Of a stretch of DNA of 64,000 bases, positions 1-10,496 are shown piece after piece. The notes below the pieces were generated by a model. That model saw nothing but the letters and a program-made list of their open reading frames with translations. It did no database searches and was not told the DNA's origin. Numbering within the stretch: position 1 is the stretch's first letter; each line of letters begins with the position of its first letter. The translations under genes and the position numbers were made by a program. The DNA is from Ferriphaselus sp. R-1 (GTDB taxonomy: Bacteria; Pseudomonadota; Gammaproteobacteria; Burkholderiales; Gallionellaceae), in the NCBI RefSeq assembly GCF_000746095.1, contig NZ_JQKP01000002.1, positions 310,001-374,000 on the forward strand, written 5' to 3'.

Positions 1-14
1 GAGACTAGAGGAAA

Positions 15-2030
15 ATGGCTTCGGAACGCAAAGTAACCCCCCCCAAATACAACGACATCACCGGCGCGATTCGCATGCTTGCGGTCGATGCGGTGCAAAA
101 AGCCAATTCTGGCCACCCTGGCGCGCCGATGGGTATGGCTGAGATTGCGGAAGTGCTGTGGAACCACCACCTGCGTCACAACCCGGCCAACCCCAAGTGG
201 GCCGACCGCGACCGCTTCGTGCAGTCGAACGGTCATGGTTCCATGCTGATCTACGCACTCTTGCACCTGACCGGTTACGATCTGCCGATCGAAGAGCTGA
301 AGCGCTTCCGCCAGATGCACTCCAAGACTCCTGGTCACCCTGAGTATGGTTACACCGTAGGTGTCGAGACCACCACCGGCCCGCTGGGCCAAGGCATCAC
401 CAATGCCGTGGGCATGGCGATGGCCGAAAAACTGCTGGCCAACGAATTCAACAAGCCCGGCCACGAGATCGTCAATCATCACACCTATGTGTTCATGGGC
501 GACGGCTGCATGATGGAGGGTATCTCGCATGAAGCCTGCGCGCTGGCTGGTACCTGGGGTCTGGGCAAGCTGATCGCCTTCTGGGACGACAACAACATCT
601 CCATCGACGGTCACATCGACGGCTGGTACACCGATGATACCGCCAAGCGTTTCGAGGCCTATGGCTGGCATGTGATCGCGGATGTCGAGGGTCACGTTCC
701 CGAGGAGATCGATGCTGCGATCGAGGCGGCCAAGGCGGTCACCGACAAGCCGACCCTGATCTGCTGCAAGACCGTGATCGGTGCTGGCTCCCCCAACAAG
801 GAAGGCACCCACGACGTGCATGGCGCTGCGCTGGGTGATGCCGAAGTGGCTGCCACCCGTGCCCACATCGGCTGGAACTACGCACCGTTCGAGATCCCTG
901 CCCATGTGTACGAGGCTTGGGATGCGCGCACTGCAGGTGAGGGGCTGGAGACGCTGTGGAACAACAAGTTCGCCGAATACCGTGCCGCTTACCCGAAAGA
1001 GGCTGCCGAGTTCGAGCGCCGCATGGCGGGTGATCTGCCGGCTAACTGGGAAGCTCATGTGGCCCAGGCCATCGCTGCGGTCAACGCCAAGGGTGAGACC
1101 ATCGCCACTCGCAAGGCTTCGCAGAACGCCATCAATGCGCTGCAACCCGCGTTGCCCGAATTCTTGGGCGGCTCCGCCGACCTGACCGGTTCCAACCTGA
1201 CCAACTGGACAGGCGCGCACCACGTTTCCGGCAAGAAGCCCGGCAACTACATCAGCTACGGCGTGCGCGAGTTCGGCATGTCCCACATCATGAACGGTAT
1301 GGCACTGCATGGTGGTCTGCTGCCGTTCGGTGGCACGTTCCTGATGTTCTCTGAATACGCCCGCAATGCGCTGCGCATGTCGGCTCTGATGAAGCAACGC
1401 GTGATCTATGTGTTCACCCATGACTCCATCGGTCTGGGCGAAGACGGTCCGACCCACCAGCCGGTGGAGCAGACCACTACGCTGCGCTATATCCCTAACA
1501 TGGATGTCTGGCGTCCGTGCGACACCACCGAGTCCATCGTGAGCTGGGCGTGTGCCGTCGAGCGCAAGACCGGCCCGGCTTCCTTGATCTTCAGCCGTCA
1601 GAACCTGCAGTTCCAGAAGCGCTCCGACGCGCAGATCGCCGACATCCGCAAGGGTGGCTATGTGCTGTCCGAGGCCGCAGGCGGCAAGCCACAGGCGATC
1701 ATCATTGCCACTGGCTCCGAAGTCGAGTTGGCGATGAAGGCGCAAGCCGCATTGGCCGCTGAAGGCGTGAACGTGCGCGTGGTCTCCATGCCGTCTACCA
1801 ATGTGTTTGATCGTCAGGACCAGGCCTACAAGGACAGCGTGCTGGTCCCGGGCGTGAAGCGCGTGGCGGTCGAGGCAGGCGTGACCGGCTTCTGGTACAA
1901 GTACGTGGGCCTGGAGGGCAAGGTGATCGGCATGGATTGCTTCGGTGAATCCGCCCCGGCACCTGAGCTGTTCAAGCACTTCGGTTTCACCGTCGAGAAC
2001 GTGGTAGGCGCCGTCAAGAGCGTCCTGTAA
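15..2030 (+). CDS. tkt: Transketolase
   Basis: Thiamine-diphosphate enzyme that moves two-carbon ketol units between sugar phosphates in the pentose phosphate and Calvin pathways; cytosolic. At 671 aa it has the usual bacterial length. The N-terminal half carries the cofactor site ([10 protein letters not shown] at about residues 162-171, preceded by TTGPLGQG). The middle pyrimidine-binding domain contains [12 protein letters not shown], and a C-terminal domain follows. The start has a purine-rich ribosome site (AGAGGAAA) just upstream. It is the first gene here of a same-strand set with gap, pgk, pyk and fba, an order I associate with autotrophic and methylotrophic betaproteobacteria. Its own promoter would lie outside the window. 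Confidence 0.97.
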   Translation: MASERKVTPPKYNDITGAIRMLAVDAVQKANSGHPGAPMGMAEIAEVLWNHHLRHNPANPKWADRDRFVQSNGHGSMLIYALLHLTGYDLPIEELKRFRQMHSKTPGHPEYGYTVGVETTTGPLGQGITNAVGMAMAEKLLANEFNKPGHEIVNHHTYVFMGDGCMMEGISHEACALAGTWGLGKLIAFWDDNNISIDGHIDGWYTDDTAKRFEAYGWHVIADVEGHVPEEIDAAIEAAKAVTDKPTLICCKTVIGAGSPNKEGTHDVHGAALGDAEVAATRAHIGWNYAPFEIPAHVYEAWDARTAGEGLETLWNNKFAEYRAAYPKEAAEFERRMAGDLPANWEAHVAQAIAAVNAKGETIATRKASQNAINALQPALPEFLGGSADLTGSNLTNWTGAHHVSGKKPGNYISYGVREFGMSHIMNGMALHGGLLPFGGTFLMFSEYARNALRMSALMKQRVIYVFTHDSIGLGEDGPTHQPVEQTTTLRYIPNMDVWRPCDTTESIVSWACAVERKTGPASLIFSRQNLQFQKRSDAQIADIRKGGYVLSEAAGGKPQAIIIATGSEVELAMKAQAALAAEGVNVRVVSMPSTNVFDRQDQAYKDSVLVPGVKRVAVEAGVTGFWYKYVGLEGKVIGMDCFGESAPAPELFKHFGFTVENVVGAVKSVL

Positions 2031-2039
2031 GTCCTGAAA

Positions 2040-2062
2040 CAGAGGAGGCACAGCCTCCTCTG
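2040..2062. terminator. Hairpin between tkt and gap
   Basis: A perfect 10-bp inverted repeat, CAGAGGAGGC / GCCTCCTCTG with a 3-nt loop, lies 10 nt after the tkt stop. Only a short T-rich stretch (ATTGTTT) follows, so it may be a weak terminator or an RNA-end stabiliser that sets different levels of tkt and gap. Confidence 0.55.
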
Positions 2063-2086
2063 CATTGTTTACATTAACAGACCTAA

Positions 2087-3100
<1,014 letters not shown>

Positions 3101-3107
3101 TCGCAAG

Positions 3108-3141
3108 ACCGCAGAGGCACAGGCAACTGTGCCTCTGCGGT
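3108..3141. terminator. 15-bp perfect hairpin with GCAA loop between gap and pgk
   Basis: ACCGCAGAGGCACAG (3108-3122) pairs completely with CTGTGCCTCTGCGGT (3127-3141) across a GCAA tetraloop of the GNRA class. TTTCT follows, so it could terminate weakly. It could equally protect the 3' end of gap mRNA after processing, with pgk made from read-through. Confidence 0.6.
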
Positions 3142-3232
3142 TTCTGGCATCCATCCCAGATTCACCACGCAGCCGCAGCCCAGGCTAGCAAGCTCTGTCT
3201 CTCCGTGGTTAATTTATTGTTAGGAGCAAAAA

Positions 3233-4432
3233 ATGGCTAATTTCATCCGCATGACCGATCTGGATCTGGCAGGCAAACGTGTGCTGATCCGCGCTGACCT
3301 GAACGTGCCCGTCAAGGACGGCAAGGTTACTTCCGATGCCCGTATCACTGCCTCCATGGCCACTATCAACCACTGCCTGAAGGCTGGCGCCAAAGTGATG
3401 GTGACTTCCCATCTGGGCCGTCCGACCGAAGGTGAGTGGTCCGAAGAGAACTCCCTGAAGCCGGTAGCCGACAACATCTCCGGTCGTCTGGGCAAGACCG
3501 TGCGCCTGATCAAGGATTGGGTGGATGGCGGCTTCGATGTGGCTGCTGGTGAGTTGGTGGTGCTGGAAAACTGCCGCATCAACAAGGGCGAAAAGAAGAA
3601 CGTGGACGAGACCGCCCAGAAGTACGCCGCCCTGTGTGACGTGTTCGTGATGGATGCGTTCGGCACTGCCCACCGTGCCGAGGCTTCGACCCACGGTGTC
3701 GCTAAGTACGCTCCGACCGCTTGCGCAGGTATTCTGCTGACCGAAGAGCTGGATGCGCTGAACAAGGCATTGGCCAACCCGGCCCGTCCGATGGTCGCCA
3801 TCGTCGGCGGCTCCAAGGTTTCCACCAAGCTGACCGTGCTGGAAGCGCTGTCAGAGAAGTGTGAACAGCTGGTGGTGGGCGGCGGTATCGCCAACACCTT
3901 CCTCAAGGCAACCGGCCACCCCGTCGGTAAGTCGCTGTGCGAGAACGATCTGGTACCGACTGCGCAGGCGCTGATTTCCAAGATGACCGCGCGCGGCGCG
4001 ACCATCCCTATCGCGACCGACGTGGTTGTGGGTACGGCAGCACCCTTCCTGCCCGGCAATGAAAACACCCCGGCCATCCTGAAGGATGCCAAGGATGTGG
4101 CTGAAGATGAAATGATCTTCGACATCGGCCCGAAATCTGCACAAGAATTGGCTGACATCATCATGAAGGCAGGTACTGTGGTTTGGAACGGCCCGGTCGG
4201 CGTGTTTGAATACGACCAGTTCGGTGCAGGCACCAAGACCATCGCCATGGCCATCGCCAATACCAAGGCGTTCACTCTGGCGGGCGGCGGCGACACCATC
4301 GCAGCGATTCAGAAGTATGACATCTATGACAAGGTGAGCTACATCTCCACCGCAGGCGGCGCGTTCCTGGAATACCTCGAAGGCAAGACCCTGCCGGCCG
4401 TGGCGATCCTGGAAGAGCGTGCGTCTAAATAA
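3233..4432 (+). CDS. pgk: Phosphoglycerate kinase
   Basis: Transfers phosphate from 1,3-bisphosphoglycerate to ADP; cytosolic monomer. The 399-aa protein is a normal length. It has the substrate-binding DLNVPVKDG segment (about residues 24-32), TSHLGRP (about 62-68), the hinge region, and the nucleotide-site [10 protein letters not shown] near the C-terminus. The ATG follows TTAGGAGCAAAAA, a good ribosome site. The gene sits 132 nt after gap with a hairpin between them, and 8 nt before pyk, so pgk-pyk are probably co-transcribed. Confidence 0.97.
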   Translation: MANFIRMTDLDLAGKRVLIRADLNVPVKDGKVTSDARITASMATINHCLKAGAKVMVTSHLGRPTEGEWSEENSLKPVADNISGRLGKTVRLIKDWVDGGFDVAAGELVVLENCRINKGEKKNVDETAQKYAALCDVFVMDAFGTAHRAEASTHGVAKYAPTACAGILLTEELDALNKALANPARPMVAIVGGSKVSTKLTVLEALSEKCEQLVVGGGIANTFLKATGHPVGKSLCENDLVPTAQALISKMTARGATIPIATDVVVGTAAPFLPGNENTPAILKDAKDVAEDEMIFDIGPKSAQELADIIMKAGTVVWNGPVGVFEYDQFGAGTKTIAMAIANTKAFTLAGGGDTIAAIQKYDIYDKVSYISTAGGAFLEYLEGKTLPAVAILEERASK

Positions 4433-4440
4433 GGAACCAC

Positions 4441-5880
4441 ATGCTGCGTAGAACTAAAATCGTGGCCACCCTCGGGCCGGCCACCAGTGACCAGAAAGTC
4501 CTGGAGCAAATGATCCGGGCCGGTGTTGACGTGGTGCGGATGAACTTCTCCCACGGCTCCGCCGCCGACCACATGGGGCGTGCCGAGACCGTGCGTGCCG
4601 CTGCGCGAGCAGTGGGGCGTACCGTCGGTATCCTCGCCGACCTGCAAGGTCCCAAGATCCGTGTCCGCAAGTTCGAGAACGACAAGATCATCCTGAACAA
4701 GGGCGATACCTTCATCCTCGATGCTAGCTGGACGGCGCTGGGCAATCAGGAGCGGGTCGGTCTGGACTACAAGGAGCTGCCACGCGATGTGAGCAAAGGC
4801 TCCGTGTTGTTGTTGAACGACGGCATGCTGGAGTTCGACGTGGAAGAAGTGCGCGGCGAAGAAGTAGTGTGCAAAGTCGTGCGTGGCGGCGTGTTGTCCA
4901 ACAACAAGGGCATTAACCGCAAGGGTGGCGGCCTGACCGCTCCGGCGCTTACCGATAAGGACAAGGAAGACATCAAGACCGCCGCGTTGATCAAGGCGGA
5001 CTTCCTGGCGGTATCCTTCCCCCGTTCGGCGGACGACATGCGGCAGGCGCGCGAGCTGATGCACGCGGCGGGCGGCAAGAGCCTGCTGATGGCGAAGATC
5101 GAGCGTGCCGAAGCGATTCCGGTACTGGGCGACATCATCGATGCCTCTGATGCCATCATGGTGGCACGCGGTGACTTGTCGGTGGAAGTCGGCGATGCTG
5201 CCGTGCCTGGTTTGCAGAAGCGCATGATCAAGATGGCGCGCGCCAAGAACAAGTTGGTCATCACGGCGACTCAGATGATGGAGTCGATGATCACCAATCC
5301 GATCCCGACCCGCGCGGAGGTGTCCGATGTGGCCAATGCGGTGCTGGACGGGACAGATGCGGTGATGCTGTCCGCAGAGACGGCGGTCGGTGATTACCCG
5401 GTCGAGACCATACAGGCCATGGCGCGTATCTGCCTGAAGGCCGAGCGGGAAGTGGAAGACAACTCCATGGACCGCCGCTTGGCGACCCAGAAGTTCAGCC
5501 GTATCGATCAGTCGATCGCCATGTCGGCGTTGTTCGCTGCCTCACATTTCAAGGTCAAGGCCATCGTTGCGTTGACGCAATCCGGTTCGACGGCGCTGTG
5601 GATGTCCCGTGTGAACGCCGGCGTGCCGATCTTCGCGCTGACTCCGACGGATGCGACCCTGAGCAAGGTTACGCTGTTCAGCGGCGTTCACCCGATCGCT
5701 TTCAATCCCAGCTCCACTGATCCGGCAACCACGCTGATCGAGGCTGAGCAGGAGTTGGAACGCTTGGGATTGGTTAATGCGGATGATCTGATGGTGTTGA
5801 CCATAGGTGATGCCGTAGGCAAGACAGGTCATACCAATACGATGAAGATCGCCCGTGTCGGCGATCACCACGGCAAGTGA
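4441..5880 (+). CDS. pyk: Pyruvate kinase
   Basis: Makes pyruvate and ATP from PEP and ADP. The 479-aa protein begins with the family signature RRTKIVATLGPA, contains the active-site block (KIERAEAI, VARGDLSVEV, TQMMESM) and ends in the allosteric C-terminal domain. It follows pgk by 8 nt, which implies one transcript. Pairing pyk with reversible glycolytic genes suggests the cluster serves both carbon breakdown and, with Calvin-type enzymes elsewhere, product withdrawal; that role is inferred. Confidence 0.96.
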   Translation: MLRRTKIVATLGPATSDQKVLEQMIRAGVDVVRMNFSHGSAADHMGRAETVRAAARAVGRTVGILADLQGPKIRVRKFENDKIILNKGDTFILDASWTALGNQERVGLDYKELPRDVSKGSVLLLNDGMLEFDVEEVRGEEVVCKVVRGGVLSNNKGINRKGGGLTAPALTDKDKEDIKTAALIKADFLAVSFPRSADDMRQARELMHAAGGKSLLMAKIERAEAIPVLGDIIDASDAIMVARGDLSVEVGDAAVPGLQKRMIKMARAKNKLVITATQMMESMITNPIPTRAEVSDVANAVLDGTDAVMLSAETAVGDYPVETIQAMARICLKAEREVEDNSMDRRLATQKFSRIDQSIAMSALFAASHFKVKAIVALTQSGSTALWMSRVNAGVPIFALTPTDATLSKVTLFSGVHPIAFNPSSTDPATTLIEAEQELERLGLVNADDLMVLTIGDAVGKTGHTNTMKIARVGDHHGK

Positions 5881-5962
5881 AGGGTTGAGGCCGGAGAGGG
5901 TTTGCTCGTACACTCCGGGTTAGGCAGTTTGTTTAATAGTTGATAAATTAGGAGAGGAAAAC

Positions 5963-7027
5963 ATGGCACTCGTTTCTTTGCGCCAACTGCTCGATCACGC
6001 AGCAGAAAACAGCTACGGCTTGCCCGCATTCAACGTCAACAACCTGGAACAGGTGAAGGCGATCATGGAGGCGGCTGACGAATGCAACAGCCCGGTCATC
6101 ATGCAGGGTTCTGCTGGCGCGCGTAAGTACGCCGGTGAAGCCTTCCTGCGTCACCTGATCGAAGCTGCCGTCGAGATGTACCCGCACATTCCCGTCGTGA
6201 TGCACCAAGACCACGGCGCATCCCCGGCCATCTGTATCCAGGCCATCAAGTCCGGCTTCTCCAGCGTGATGATGGATGGCTCTTTGCTGGCTGACGGCAA
6301 GACTCCGTCCAGCTTCGAATACAACGTCAACGTGACCCGTCAGGTCGTCGAGATGTCCCATGCCGTCGGCGTGTCCGTCGAAGGCGAACTGGGCTGCCTG
6401 GGTTCCCTGGAGTCCGGCCACGGCGAGAAGGAAGACGGTCACGGCGCTGAAGGCGTCCTGTCGCACGACCAACTGCTGACTGACCCCAACGAAGCCGCTG
6501 AGTTCGTGAAGGCTACCCAAGTGGACGCTCTGGCTATCGCCATCGGTACTTCCCACGGCGCGTACAAGTTCACCAAGCCGCCCACAGGCGACACCTTGGC
6601 AATCAGCCGCATCAAGGAAATCCACGCACGCATTCCCAACACCCATCTGGTGATGCACGGTTCTTCCTCTGTGCCGCAAGAGTGGCTTGAGATCATCAAC
6701 CAGTTCGGCGGTGCGATGCCCCAGACCTACGGCGTGCCGGTTGACGAGATCGTTGAAGGCATCAAGCACGGCGTACGCAAGGTGAACATCGACACCGACC
6801 TGCGCATGGCTTCCACGGGCGCTACCCGTCGCTACTTGGCCAACAATCCCAAGGATTTCGATCCACGCAAGTTCCTGGCCGAGACCACCAAGGCGATGAA
6901 GGCGATCTGCAAGGCGCGTTACGAAGCTTTCGGCTCCGCAGGTCAGGCTGCCAAGATCAAGCCGATCTCGCTGGATGCCATGGCGATGCGTTACATCAAG
7001 GGTGAGCTGAACGCGGTTATCAAGTAA
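5963..7027 (+). CDS. fba: Fructose-bisphosphate aldolase, class II
   Basis: Zinc-dependent aldolase joining dihydroxyacetone phosphate and glyceraldehyde-3-phosphate. At 354 aa it resembles the Calvin-cycle type (CbbA-like). Visible motifs are [10 protein letters not shown] near the N-terminus, the metal-binding MHQDHGASP (about residues 75-83), and the [12 protein letters not shown] block. A clear AGGAGAGGAAA ribosome site precedes the ATG. It is the last gene of the cluster, 82 nt after pyk, and is followed by a textbook terminator. Confidence 0.96.
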   Translation: MALVSLRQLLDHAAENSYGLPAFNVNNLEQVKAIMEAADECNSPVIMQGSAGARKYAGEAFLRHLIEAAVEMYPHIPVVMHQDHGASPAICIQAIKSGFSSVMMDGSLLADGKTPSSFEYNVNVTRQVVEMSHAVGVSVEGELGCLGSLESGHGEKEDGHGAEGVLSHDQLLTDPNEAAEFVKATQVDALAIAIGTSHGAYKFTKPPTGDTLAISRIKEIHARIPNTHLVMHGSSSVPQEWLEIINQFGGAMPQTYGVPVDEIVEGIKHGVRKVNIDTDLRMASTGATRRYLANNPKDFDPRKFLAETTKAMKAICKARYEAFGSAGQAAKIKPISLDAMAMRYIKGELNAVIK

Positions 7028-7040
7028 GCGTTCCTTAATC

Positions 7041-7076
7041 CAACAAAAAAGCGACCTCCGGGTCGCTTTTTTGTTG
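7041..7076. terminator. Bidirectional intrinsic terminator between fba and ubiD
   Basis: A 16-bp perfect stem (7041-7056 with 7061-7076, loop TCCG) has A-rich and T-rich arms, so it ends in a U-tract on both strands. It separates the convergent genes fba (+) and ubiD (-). Confidence 0.92.
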
Positions 7077-7087
7077 AGTGCGCCAAA

Positions 7088-8566
7088 TCAAAGCCCCAAG
7101 TCGCTCCACATCGCATCCACCTTCTGCCTCACCGCCACATCCATTACGATGGGCGTACCCCATTCTCGGCTGGTTTCACCCGGCCACTTGTTGGTGGCAT
7201 CCAAGCCCATCTTGCCGCCAAGGCCGGAAACAGGTGAAGCGAAGTCGAGATAGTCGATCGGCGTGTTCTCCACCAGCAGCGTGTCGCGTACCGGGTCCAT
7301 GCGCGTGGTGATCGCCCACATGACCTCTTTCCAGTCACGCACGTCGATGTCGTCGTCCACCACGATAATAAATTTTGTGTACATGAACTGGCGCAGGAAT
7401 GACCACACGCCGAACATCACCCGTTTGGCGTGTCCGGCATATTGCTTGCGGATACTGACCACCGCCATCCGGTACGAACAGCCCTCCGGCGGCAGGTAGA
7501 AATCGACGATCTCGGGAAACTGCTTTTGCAGCAGCGGAACGAACACCTCGTTCAGCGCCACGCCCAGCATCGCCGGTTCGTCGGGCGGCTTGCCAGTGTA
7601 GGTACTGTGGTAGATCGGATTCTTGCGCATCGTCACACGTTCGACGGTGAACACCGGGAAACTGTCCTGCTCGTTGTAGTAGCCGGTGTGGTCGCCGTAA
7701 GGGCCTTCCAGTGCGGTCTCGCCGGGATGGATCACGCCTTCCAGAACGATCTCGGCAGAAGCGGGCACTTGCAAGTCGGAGCCCAGGCACTTCACCAGCT
7801 CGGTCTTGGCGCCGCGCAACAATCCGGCGAACTGATATTCGGACAAGGAATCCGGCACCGGCGTCACCGCGCCGAGTATGGTCGCCGGATCGGCCCCGAT
7901 GACGACCGCGACCGGGAAAGGCTGGCCGGGATGCTTCAGACAGTGATCGAGGAAATCCAGGGCTCCACCGCGATGCGCCAGCCAGCGCATGATGACCTTG
8001 TTCGGGCCGAGCACCTGTTGACGGTAGATGCCGAGATTCTGGCGCGGCTTGTTCGGCCCGCGCGTCACCACCAATCCCCAGGTGATCAGCGGCGCCACGT
8101 CACCCGGCCAGCAATGCTGGATCGGCAGGCGCGACAAATCCACCTCCTTGCCTTCCCACACCACCTCCTGACACGGCGCAGACGACAGCACCTTGGGCGA
8201 CATGGACAGCACCTGTTTCAGGATCGGCCACTTCTCCCAGGCATCCTTCAGCCCCTTGGGCGGCTCGGGCTCCTTGAGGTAAGCCAGCAGCTTGCCGACC
8301 TCGCGCAAGGCGGCAATGTTTTCTTCGCCCATGCCCAGCGCCACCCGGCGCGGGGTGCCGAACAGATTGGCCAGCACTGGCATGGCGTGCTTCCGGCCCT
8401 GCGCATCCACCGCGTTTTCAAACAACAGCGCCGGACCTTGCGCCCGCAGCACCCGGTCGCTGATCTCGGTCATCTCCAGATGGGTGGACACCGGCGCAGC
8501 GATGCGCTTGAGCTCGCCCATTTTCTCCAGTTGCGCGATGAAATCGCGCAGGTCGTGGTACTTCAT
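7088..8566 (-). CDS. ubiD: UbiD-family prenyl-4-hydroxybenzoate decarboxylase
   Basis: Prenylated-FMN-dependent decarboxylase removing the carboxyl group of polyprenyl-4-hydroxybenzoate in ubiquinone synthesis. The 492-aa length matches the E. coli enzyme. It opens with [13 protein letters not shown] and contains the UbiD landmarks [26 protein letters not shown] and [15 protein letters not shown] with its acidic active-site residues. A GGAGGAGC ribosome site precedes the ATG. It needs a UbiX partner to make the cofactor; none is in this window. The leader carries an unusual array of 7-bp repeats. Confidence 0.95.
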   Translation of the reverse strand: MKYHDLRDFIAQLEKMGELKRIAAPVSTHLEMTEISDRVLRAQGPALLFENAVDAQGRKHAMPVLANLFGTPRRVALGMGEENIAALREVGKLLAYLKEPEPPKGLKDAWEKWPILKQVLSMSPKVLSSAPCQEVVWEGKEVDLSRLPIQHCWPGDVAPLITWGLVVTRGPNKPRQNLGIYRQQVLGPNKVIMRWLAHRGGALDFLDHCLKHPGQPFPVAVVIGADPATILGAVTPVPDSLSEYQFAGLLRGAKTELVKCLGSDLQVPASAEIVLEGVIHPGETALEGPYGDHTGYYNEQDSFPVFTVERVTMRKNPIYHSTYTGKPPDEPAMLGVALNEVFVPLLQKQFPEIVDFYLPPEGCSYRMAVVSIRKQYAGHAKRVMFGVWSFLRQFMYTKFIIVVDDDIDVRDWKEVMWAITTRMDPVRDTLLVENTPIDYLDFASPVSGLGGKMGLDATNKWPGETSREWGTPIVMDVAVRQKVDAMWSDLGL

Positions 8567-8580
8567 GCTTGCTCCTCCGC

Positions 8581-8667
8581 AGTCGCCAGTCGCCAGTCGC
8601 CAGACGTAAGACGTAAGACGTAAGACGTAAGTTTAACCACGGAGCGGGGTAACTTACGTCTTACGTC
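8581..8667. repeat. Two 7-bp tandem arrays and an inverted copy upstream of ubiD
   Basis: AGTCGCC occurs three times in tandem (8581-8601) and then ACGTAAG four times (8604-8631). After a 21-nt spacer, CTTACGT occurs twice in reverse orientation (8653-8666). The last 16 nt of the array and 8653-8668 can form a hairpin of about 15-16 bp. It lies just before the ubiD ribosome site on the minus strand, between ubiD and the acyltransferase pair, and has no coding capacity of its own. Confidence 0.85.
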
Positions 8668-8681
8668 TCACGACTACCCAC

Positions 8682-9551
8682 TCAATAAAAACTCTCCGTC
8701 CCCTCGGGGCGCGTCTTGAACCGCTTGTGCAGCCAGAAGTACTGCTCGGGCATCTCAAGCACGCGTTGCTCGATGAACTCGTTCATACGGCGGGCATCTG
8801 CGATGTCGTCACCGCTCGGGAAGTTTTCCCATGCCGGATAGAAAGTCAGCACATAACCTGCCCCCCCGGGCAGCATGCGCGTGATGCTGGGCACAATCTT
8901 CGCGCCCGTCATTTTGGCGATGCGCGGTACAGAGGTCATGGTGGCGGCAGGCACCCCGAAGAACGGGATAAACGCGCCATCGCGCACGCCTTGGTCCTGG
9001 TCGGGCGGATAGATGAACGGCATGCTTTCCTTCATTCCCTTGATGATAGGGCGCAGCCCTTCCTGACGTGCATACAGACGCTGATTTCGAAAGCGGCAGC
9101 GCTTGCGTAGCAACAGATCTGAGAGATACAAGTTTTTCTGTTTGGAGTACATGCATACGGTATCCACCTGCTGTGCGATCCATTGCCCACCAGCATCCAT
9201 AGCCACGAAATGCGGTGTCAGCAAGATCATAGGCTGCCCTTTTACCGCATCGAAATGCTCCAGACCTTCAACATGGATGAGCGAGTTGATGCGTTCGGCA
9301 CTGGCCCACCAGAGCAGACTGCGTTCGATCAGGCCGCGCATGAACATCCTGAAATGTGCGCGCAACAGTTTTTTTCGTGCGGCCACGTCCATGGCCGGGA
9401 AGCACAAGCGTAGATTGGTATCACCCACCCGTCGCCGCTCCGCAGCAAAGGGATAGACCACGGTGCCGAGTACATTGCCCAGAATGACGATGAGGCGGAA
9501 CGGCAGGAAATGGATCAGCCAGAAGATGAAGACTCCGAAACGTGCCAGCAT
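8682..9551 (-). CDS. LpxL/HtrB-family lysophospholipid acyltransferase (copy 1)
   Basis: Inner-membrane acyltransferase of the lipid A late-acyltransferase family, which adds a secondary fatty acyl chain to lipid A or a related glycolipid. The 289-aa protein has one N-terminal membrane segment (ARFGVFIFWLIHFLPF) and the catalytic H-x4-D motif in TPHFVAMD. Typical downstream blocks are YPPDQDQGVRDGAFIPFFG and PSITRM. I use the ATG at 9551, which overlaps the stop of the neighbouring paralogue as TGATG; a longer upstream reading lacks family similarity. It is a tandem, diverged paralogue of the next gene. The exact acceptor and chain are unknown. Confidence 0.88.
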   Translation of the reverse strand: MLARFGVFIFWLIHFLPFRLIVILGNVLGTVVYPFAAERRRVGDTNLRLCFPAMDVAARKKLLRAHFRMFMRGLIERSLLWWASAERINSLIHVEGLEHFDAVKGQPMILLTPHFVAMDAGGQWIAQQVDTVCMYSKQKNLYLSDLLLRKRCRFRNQRLYARQEGLRPIIKGMKESMPFIYPPDQDQGVRDGAFIPFFGVPAATMTSVPRIAKMTGAKIVPSITRMLPGGAGYVLTFYPAWENFPSGDDIADARRMNEFIEQRVLEMPEQYFWLHKRFKTRPEGTESFY

Positions 9552-10438
9552 CACGACTCCTTGCCCATGGCGGGCGGCTCGGCACCGGGGGGCACTTTGT
9601 AACGGTTGTAGCTCCACAGATACTGTTCGGGGCAACTGCGTACGGCAGTCTCGACGGCCCGGTTCATGGCATGGGTGATGGATTCGCCGTCAGTCTGCTC
9701 CAGCGGAGAGAAGCTGAGCACATAGCCCTTGCCATCCTCCAGGCGCACGGCATGGGTCATCATGATGGCCGCACCTGTGGACTGGGCCAGGCGTTCGACC
9801 AGCGTCATGGTGTAGGCGGGGCGACCGAAGAACTCGACCCACTCACCTTCGCCGTTGCCCGGTGCCTGATCGGGCAGCAGGCCTATGGCCTGACCGCGCT
9901 TGAGCGCTTTGAGCATGGCGCGCACGCCGCTGACATCGGTGCGAACCAGCTCCAGCAAGCCGCGCTCGCGCCCAAGGCGCATCATCGGCTCGATCCAGGC
10001 CAGGCGGGGTGGGCGATACATGGTGGTCATGGGCAGGCGCAGAGTGATGTACTGGCCGACGATCTCGAAGCAGCCCAGATGCGGCGTCAGCACGATGATG
10101 CCCTTGCCCTGTGCATGCGCGGCCATCACTTTATCCCAGCCGTGGCAGTCATGGACACAGGCGGAGACCTCCTCCTGCGGGCGTAGCCAGATCCAGGGCA
10201 GTTCCGCGATGCTTTTTCCCATCTCGGCCACATTGCTGCGCAGCGTCTGGCGGAACTCCGTATCGCTCAGTCCCGGCAAAGCCAGACGCAGATTGTCATG
10301 CAGGCGCTCGGCGTAGCGGCCGGACAAGAGATAGGTCGCCCAACCAGCCAAGGTTCCCAAGCGGTGTAGCCACCGTAACGGTAGCCGGGAGGCCAGTCTA
10401 AAAATAAACAGGAATAAGGGAGTGAGCACCGTGGCCAT
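9551..10438 (-). CDS. LpxL/HtrB-family lysophospholipid acyltransferase (copy 2)
   Basis: Second member of the pair, 295 aa from the ATG at 10438 (MATVLTPLFLF). That start gives a normal membrane anchor, and an upstream extension would run through the metK promoter. The catalytic motif here is H-x4-E (TPHLGCFE), and LPDQAPGNGEGEWVEFFG is the substrate block. It is divergent from metK, with 58 nt between the start codons. Copy 1 follows with an overlapping stop and start, so the two are translated together. A division of labour as first and second lipid A acyltransferase is plausible but unproven. Confidence 0.88.
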   Translation of the reverse strand: MATVLTPLFLFIFRLASRLPLRWLHRLGTLAGWATYLLSGRYAERLHDNLRLALPGLSDTEFRQTLRSNVAEMGKSIAELPWIWLRPQEEVSACVHDCHGWDKVMAAHAQGKGIIVLTPHLGCFEIVGQYITLRLPMTTMYRPPRLAWIEPMMRLGRERGLLELVRTDVSGVRAMLKALKRGQAIGLLPDQAPGNGEGEWVEFFGRPAYTMTLVERLAQSTGAAIMMTHAVRLEDGKGYVLSFSPLEQTDGESITHAMNRAVETAVRSCPEQYLWSYNRYKVPPGAEPPAMGKES

Positions 10439-10449
10439 TGTCAAGTTTT

Positions 10450-10458
10450 TGTTATAAT
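10450..10458 (+). promoter_or_regulatory. Extended -10 promoter of metK
   Basis: TGTTATAAT is a consensus TGn-TATAAT extended -10, ending 38 nt before the metK start. No good -35 lies 17 nt upstream, which is normal for this promoter class. Confidence 0.7.
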
Positions 10459-10496
10459 GCCCGCCACTTTTAACCAACCTGAAATAACGGAGAGCC

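Noticed and set aside
8562-8680. CRISPR-like array of short repeats upstream of ubiD
   Set aside because: Units are 7 bp with no spacers and no cas genes; this is a simple tandem repeat.
8682-10438. Frame extensions of both acyltransferases upstream of the chosen starts
   Set aside because: The extra N-terminal residues overlap neighbours or the metK promoter and lack family similarity; TGATG coupling supports the shorter start of copy 1.
10439-10496. SAM riboswitch upstream of metK
   Set aside because: Only about 38 nt lie between the promoter and the ATG, with no conserved SAM-I, SAM-II or SAM-IV core.
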